In this document: positions 5,434-7,372 of the stretch, piece after piece | Layout of the letters: every line of letters begins with the position of its first letter | Position numbering within the stretch: the stretch's first letter is position 1 | Assembly: GCA_937914895.1 (NCBI GenBank) | Contig: CALGIL010000125.1 | Span: 1 to 7,372 of the forward strand | Reading direction: 5' to 3' | DNA from: an uncultured Angelakisella sp. | GTDB taxonomy: Bacteria; Bacillota; Clostridia; Oscillospirales; Ruminococcaceae | DNA: 7,372 bases | The notes under the pieces: generated by a model | The model's database searches: none | Seen by the model: only the letters and a program-made list of their open reading frames with translations | Told to the model about the DNA's origin: nothing | Made by a program: the position numbers and the translations under genes

Positions 5434-7056
5434 TTATTCCAAAAAGCGGTCGGTCCTTTGCAGGGCGCGGTACTGGATGGTCTGGCTGATTTTTTTAAAC
5501 ACCGACGCGGGCAGCGCGCCGCCCTCGCCTCCGCCCTCGGCAAACACCACCGCCACATATTCCGGCTTTTCCGCGGGAAAAAAGCCGCAGAACCAGGCGT
5601 GGGTCACCTCCTGGTCCTCCACATAGACGCCGGTTTGGGCGGTGGAGGTCTTGCCCCCGGCCGTGCCCGTGTCGGGCTTTGCGTTTCGGCCGCTGCCATT
5701 TTCCACGGCGCTTACCAGCATCTCCCGCAGGGTGGCGGCGGTGCGGCTGGACATCACCCGCTTCTTCGGTGTCTCCTCCCGGGCGGGGTCCACGACGGCG
5801 CCGTCCTCGGTGGTGCCCATAATCACCGTGGGGCTGACCCACATGCCGTCCCCCGCCACAATGGACAGCATCTGCGCCATCTGCACCGGGGTGGCGGTCA
5901 GGCTGCCCTGGCCAAAGGAGAGGTTGGCAAGCTCCCCCAGGCTGATCCCGCCGGGCTCCGGCAGATTGCCGGCGGCCGAAAACACATTGTCCGCCAGCCG
6001 GGTGGGGGAACCAAACCCCAGGTTGTAGGCCATTTGGTAGACGGCCCCGGCCCCCAGCTTCTGCCCCAGGTTGACAAAATAGGGGTTGCAGGAATGCTCG
6101 ATGGCCTCCCCCATGGTCAGGGCACCGTGGCCGGACCACCGGTTGCAGTGATACACCTGCTCCCCCAGCTGGTAGTACCCCACGCACTCATAGGTGTAGT
6201 CGGGGGAAAAACCGGCCTCCAGGGCGGCGGCGGCCACGGCGATCTTAAAGCCGGACCCCACGCTGTAGGCGCCCAGGGCACGGTTAAAAAAGGGGCTGTC
6301 GGGGCTGTCCAGGGCGGCGGCCGGATTATTTACGTCAAAGGTGGGGCGGCTGGCCATGGCCAAAATCTCCCCGGTGCCGGCCTTCATCACCACACAGGCC
6401 CCCTTGGGCACCTCCTCCATACACTCCTCCGCAAGCTCCTGGATCTCCCGGTCCAGGGTCAGCACCACCCCGCCCCGGGCGTCGGACAGGGTGTCCCGCA
6501 CCTCCTGGGCCTCCTCCGAAATCACCCGGCCCGAGGCGTTGACCAGGTACTTCACCTGGATTTTGCCGCCCCACCGGTCCAGCTGGGCGTCGTAGCCCTT
6601 TTCCAGGCCGCTGACCCCCGTCCCCGAAGCGTCGGTATACCCCAGCAGGTGCCCTGCCGGCTGGTCCCGCTGGTACCGCACCGGCAGCCGGAAGGGCATG
6701 ACGCCGTCCCCCTGGTGCGCCGGCAGGGACGGCACCGCAATGACCATGGGCTTTTGATTTTGCAGAATGGCCAGGCTCTCCTCAAACTGGTCCTGGGGCA
6801 GCGTCTCCTTCAGGGCCTCTATGGCCGCGGGGGTGGGGGCCACCGCCAGGGCGGTGCGCTCCTGCCGGTTGACCAGGGGCTTTAAGTTCCGGTCGTAAAA
6901 ATACCCTCGGCTTTCCCCCACGTCCATGACATAGCTGCTTTGGCTTCGGGCCGCGGCGGCCAGGCTCTCCCCGGCGGTCAGCACCCCCAGCCGGATGAAG
7001 ATGCCGGTGGCGCAGACCAGCAGCGCAACATAAAAGCTGACAATTCGTTTTTCCAT
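5434..7056 (-). CDS. class B penicillin-binding protein (PBP2/SpoVD-like transpeptidase)
   Basis: A 540-residue protein anchored by one N-terminal helix (about residues 5-26) with the rest outside the membrane. It would cross-link peptidoglycan stem peptides. An N-terminal dimerisation-type region with SRGYFYDRN (49-57) and GVSGLEKGYD (147-156) precedes the transpeptidase domain (about 215-530). Active-site motifs are SGFK with nucleophile S268 and K271, SCN (322-324), and KTS (469-471) where most family members have KTG. GEILAMAS (229-236) is typical of the family. The ATG at 7054-7056 is chosen because AAAGGGGG lies eight bases upstream. A TTG nine codons earlier has no ribosome site. It stands alone, away from any cell-division cluster visible here, so it may be an accessory or sporulation PBP. 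The leader contains competing hairpins and the 73-bp repeats. No clear sigma-A promoter was found. Confidence 0.92.
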   Translation of the reverse strand: MEKRIVSFYVALLVCATGIFIRLGVLTAGESLAAAARSQSSYVMDVGESRGYFYDRNLKPLVNRQERTALAVAPTPAAIEALKETLPQDQFEESLAILQNQKPMVIAVPSLPAHQGDGVMPFRLPVRYQRDQPAGHLLGYTDASGTGVSGLEKGYDAQLDRWGGKIQVKYLVNASGRVISEEAQEVRDTLSDARGGVVLTLDREIQELAEECMEEVPKGACVVMKAGTGEILAMASRPTFDVNNPAAALDSPDSPFFNRALGAYSVGSGFKIAVAAAALEAGFSPDYTYECVGYYQLGEQVYHCNRWSGHGALTMGEAIEHSCNPYFVNLGQKLGAGAVYQMAYNLGFGSPTRLADNVFSAAGNLPEPGGISLGELANLSFGQGSLTATPVQMAQMLSIVAGDGMWVSPTVIMGTTEDGAVVDPAREETPKKRVMSSRTAATLREMLVSAVENGSGRNAKPDTGTAGGKTSTAQTGVYVEDQEVTHAWFCGFFPAEKPEYVAVVFAEGGGEGGALPASVFKKISQTIQYRALQRTDRFLE

Positions 7057-7058
7057 CA

Positions 7059-7099
7059 AAAAGGCCCCCTTTTGGTCTACCAACTAGCATTGACCAAAA
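7059..7099 (-). promoter_or_regulatory. competing hairpins around the PBP ribosome binding site
   Basis: In minus-strand RNA, TTTTGGTC (7092-7099) can pair with GACCAAAA (7070-7077) across a 14-base loop, leaving the following GGGGG (7065-7069) free. Alternatively AAAAGG (7068-7073) can pair with CCTTTT (7059-7064) over a GGG loop and bury the Shine-Dalgarno sequence. The two share AAAA and cannot coexist. Both are seen directly, and a regulatory role is inference. Confidence 0.45.
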
Positions 7100-7111
7100 G
7101 CGAACCTTTTA

Positions 7112-7372
7112 TTTCACCCTCGAAAGCCTTTCTTCTGCTCCAACCTGTACTTCCTGCGGGTGTGCCTTAGTCCGGAACGTTTTGTTTCACCCTCGAAAGC
7201 CTTTCTTCTGCTCCAGCCTGTGTTTCCTGCGGTCGTACCGCAGTCCGGCAGGTTTTGTTTCACCCTCGAAAGCCTTTCTTCTGCTCCAGCCTGTGTTTCC
7301 TGTGGGCGTACCGCAGGCCGGAACGTTTTGTTTCACCCTCGAAAGCCTTTCTTCTGCTCCAGCCTGTGTTTC
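7112..7372. repeat. 73-bp direct tandem repeat, three copies plus a partial
   Basis: Units begin at 7112, 7185, 7258 and 7331 with exactly 73-base spacing, and the last is cut by the window end after 42 bases. The first 45 bases of each unit (starting TTTCACCCTCGAAAGCC) are almost invariant. The remaining 28 vary, notably around a hairpin CTGCGGT-CGT-ACCGCAG that is perfect in the second unit. The unit nearest the PBP gene is the most diverged, and the bases just before it (about 7100-7111) look like the degraded end of another copy. Because 73 is not a multiple of three, reading frames rotate between units. One minus frame is open from the edge to a TGA at 7187-7189 but shows no start here. 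I see no gene in 7100-7372. Confidence 0.92.

Noticed and set aside
5313..5558. N-terminal extension of the DegV-family protein
   Set aside because: It crosses a strong promoter and the 3' end of the PBP gene. AGGAGG before the ATG at 5310-5312 sets the start, and the family begins at this point.
5458..6885. Plus-strand ORF of 475 codons opposite the PBP
   Set aside because: Shadow of the PBP gene: low-complexity Gly/His/Ala-rich translation, no family motif and no clear ribosome site.
7112..7372. CRISPR array
   Set aside because: The whole 73-base unit repeats, with no short repeat alternating with unique spacers, and no cas genes are present.

Overview
The window looks like chromosomal DNA of a GC-rich anaerobic Firmicute, most likely a gut-type Clostridia member (Oscillospiraceae-like). 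The evidence is a T-box leader, a TPP riboswitch ahead of an ECF-type thiamine S-component, a DegV-family protein, a class B penicillin-binding protein and sigma-A promoters, combined with strong G/C bias at third codon positions. The genus cannot be fixed from the sequence alone.

Layout. Positions 1-198 hold the possible start of a minus-strand membrane-protein ORF that runs off the left edge. Positions 199-2459 (minus) hold two overlapping genes, an XRE-cupin regulator followed by an AMP-forming acyl-CoA synthetase. They lie behind a complete T-box leader (about 2483-2767) with its own promoter (2774-2803). The specifier triplet reads AUC (isoleucine), and the tRNA-acceptor bulge UGGU fits a tRNA with discriminator A. 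Positions 2800-3453 (minus) encode a HAD phosphatase of the phosphoglycolate-phosphatase type. Positions 3513-3559 hold two divergent promoters sharing one palindromic -35 element, one for the phosphatase and one for a TPP riboswitch (about 3566-3712) that controls thiT (3772-4332, plus). Positions 4425-5312 (minus) encode a DegV/FakB-type fatty-acid-binding protein, convergent with thiT. Positions 5434-7056 (minus) encode a class B PBP. Its leader can form two mutually exclusive hairpins around the ribosome binding site. From 7112 to the right edge there is a 73-bp tandem repeat (three full copies and one cut by the window end).

How the parts fit. thiT is a standard thiamine-salvage unit repressed by TPP. 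The most unusual unit is the isoleucine-type T-box ahead of an XRE-cupin regulator and an acyl-CoA synthetase rather than an aminoacyl-tRNA synthetase or classical ilv genes. The simplest reading is that uncharged tRNA-Ile switches on activation of a carboxylic acid such as 2-methylbutyrate or propionate. The acyl-CoA could then be reductively carboxylated to an isoleucine precursor, a route known biochemically in strict anaerobes. The substrate is inferred, not proven. The phosphatase, DegV protein and PBP look like independent transcription units.
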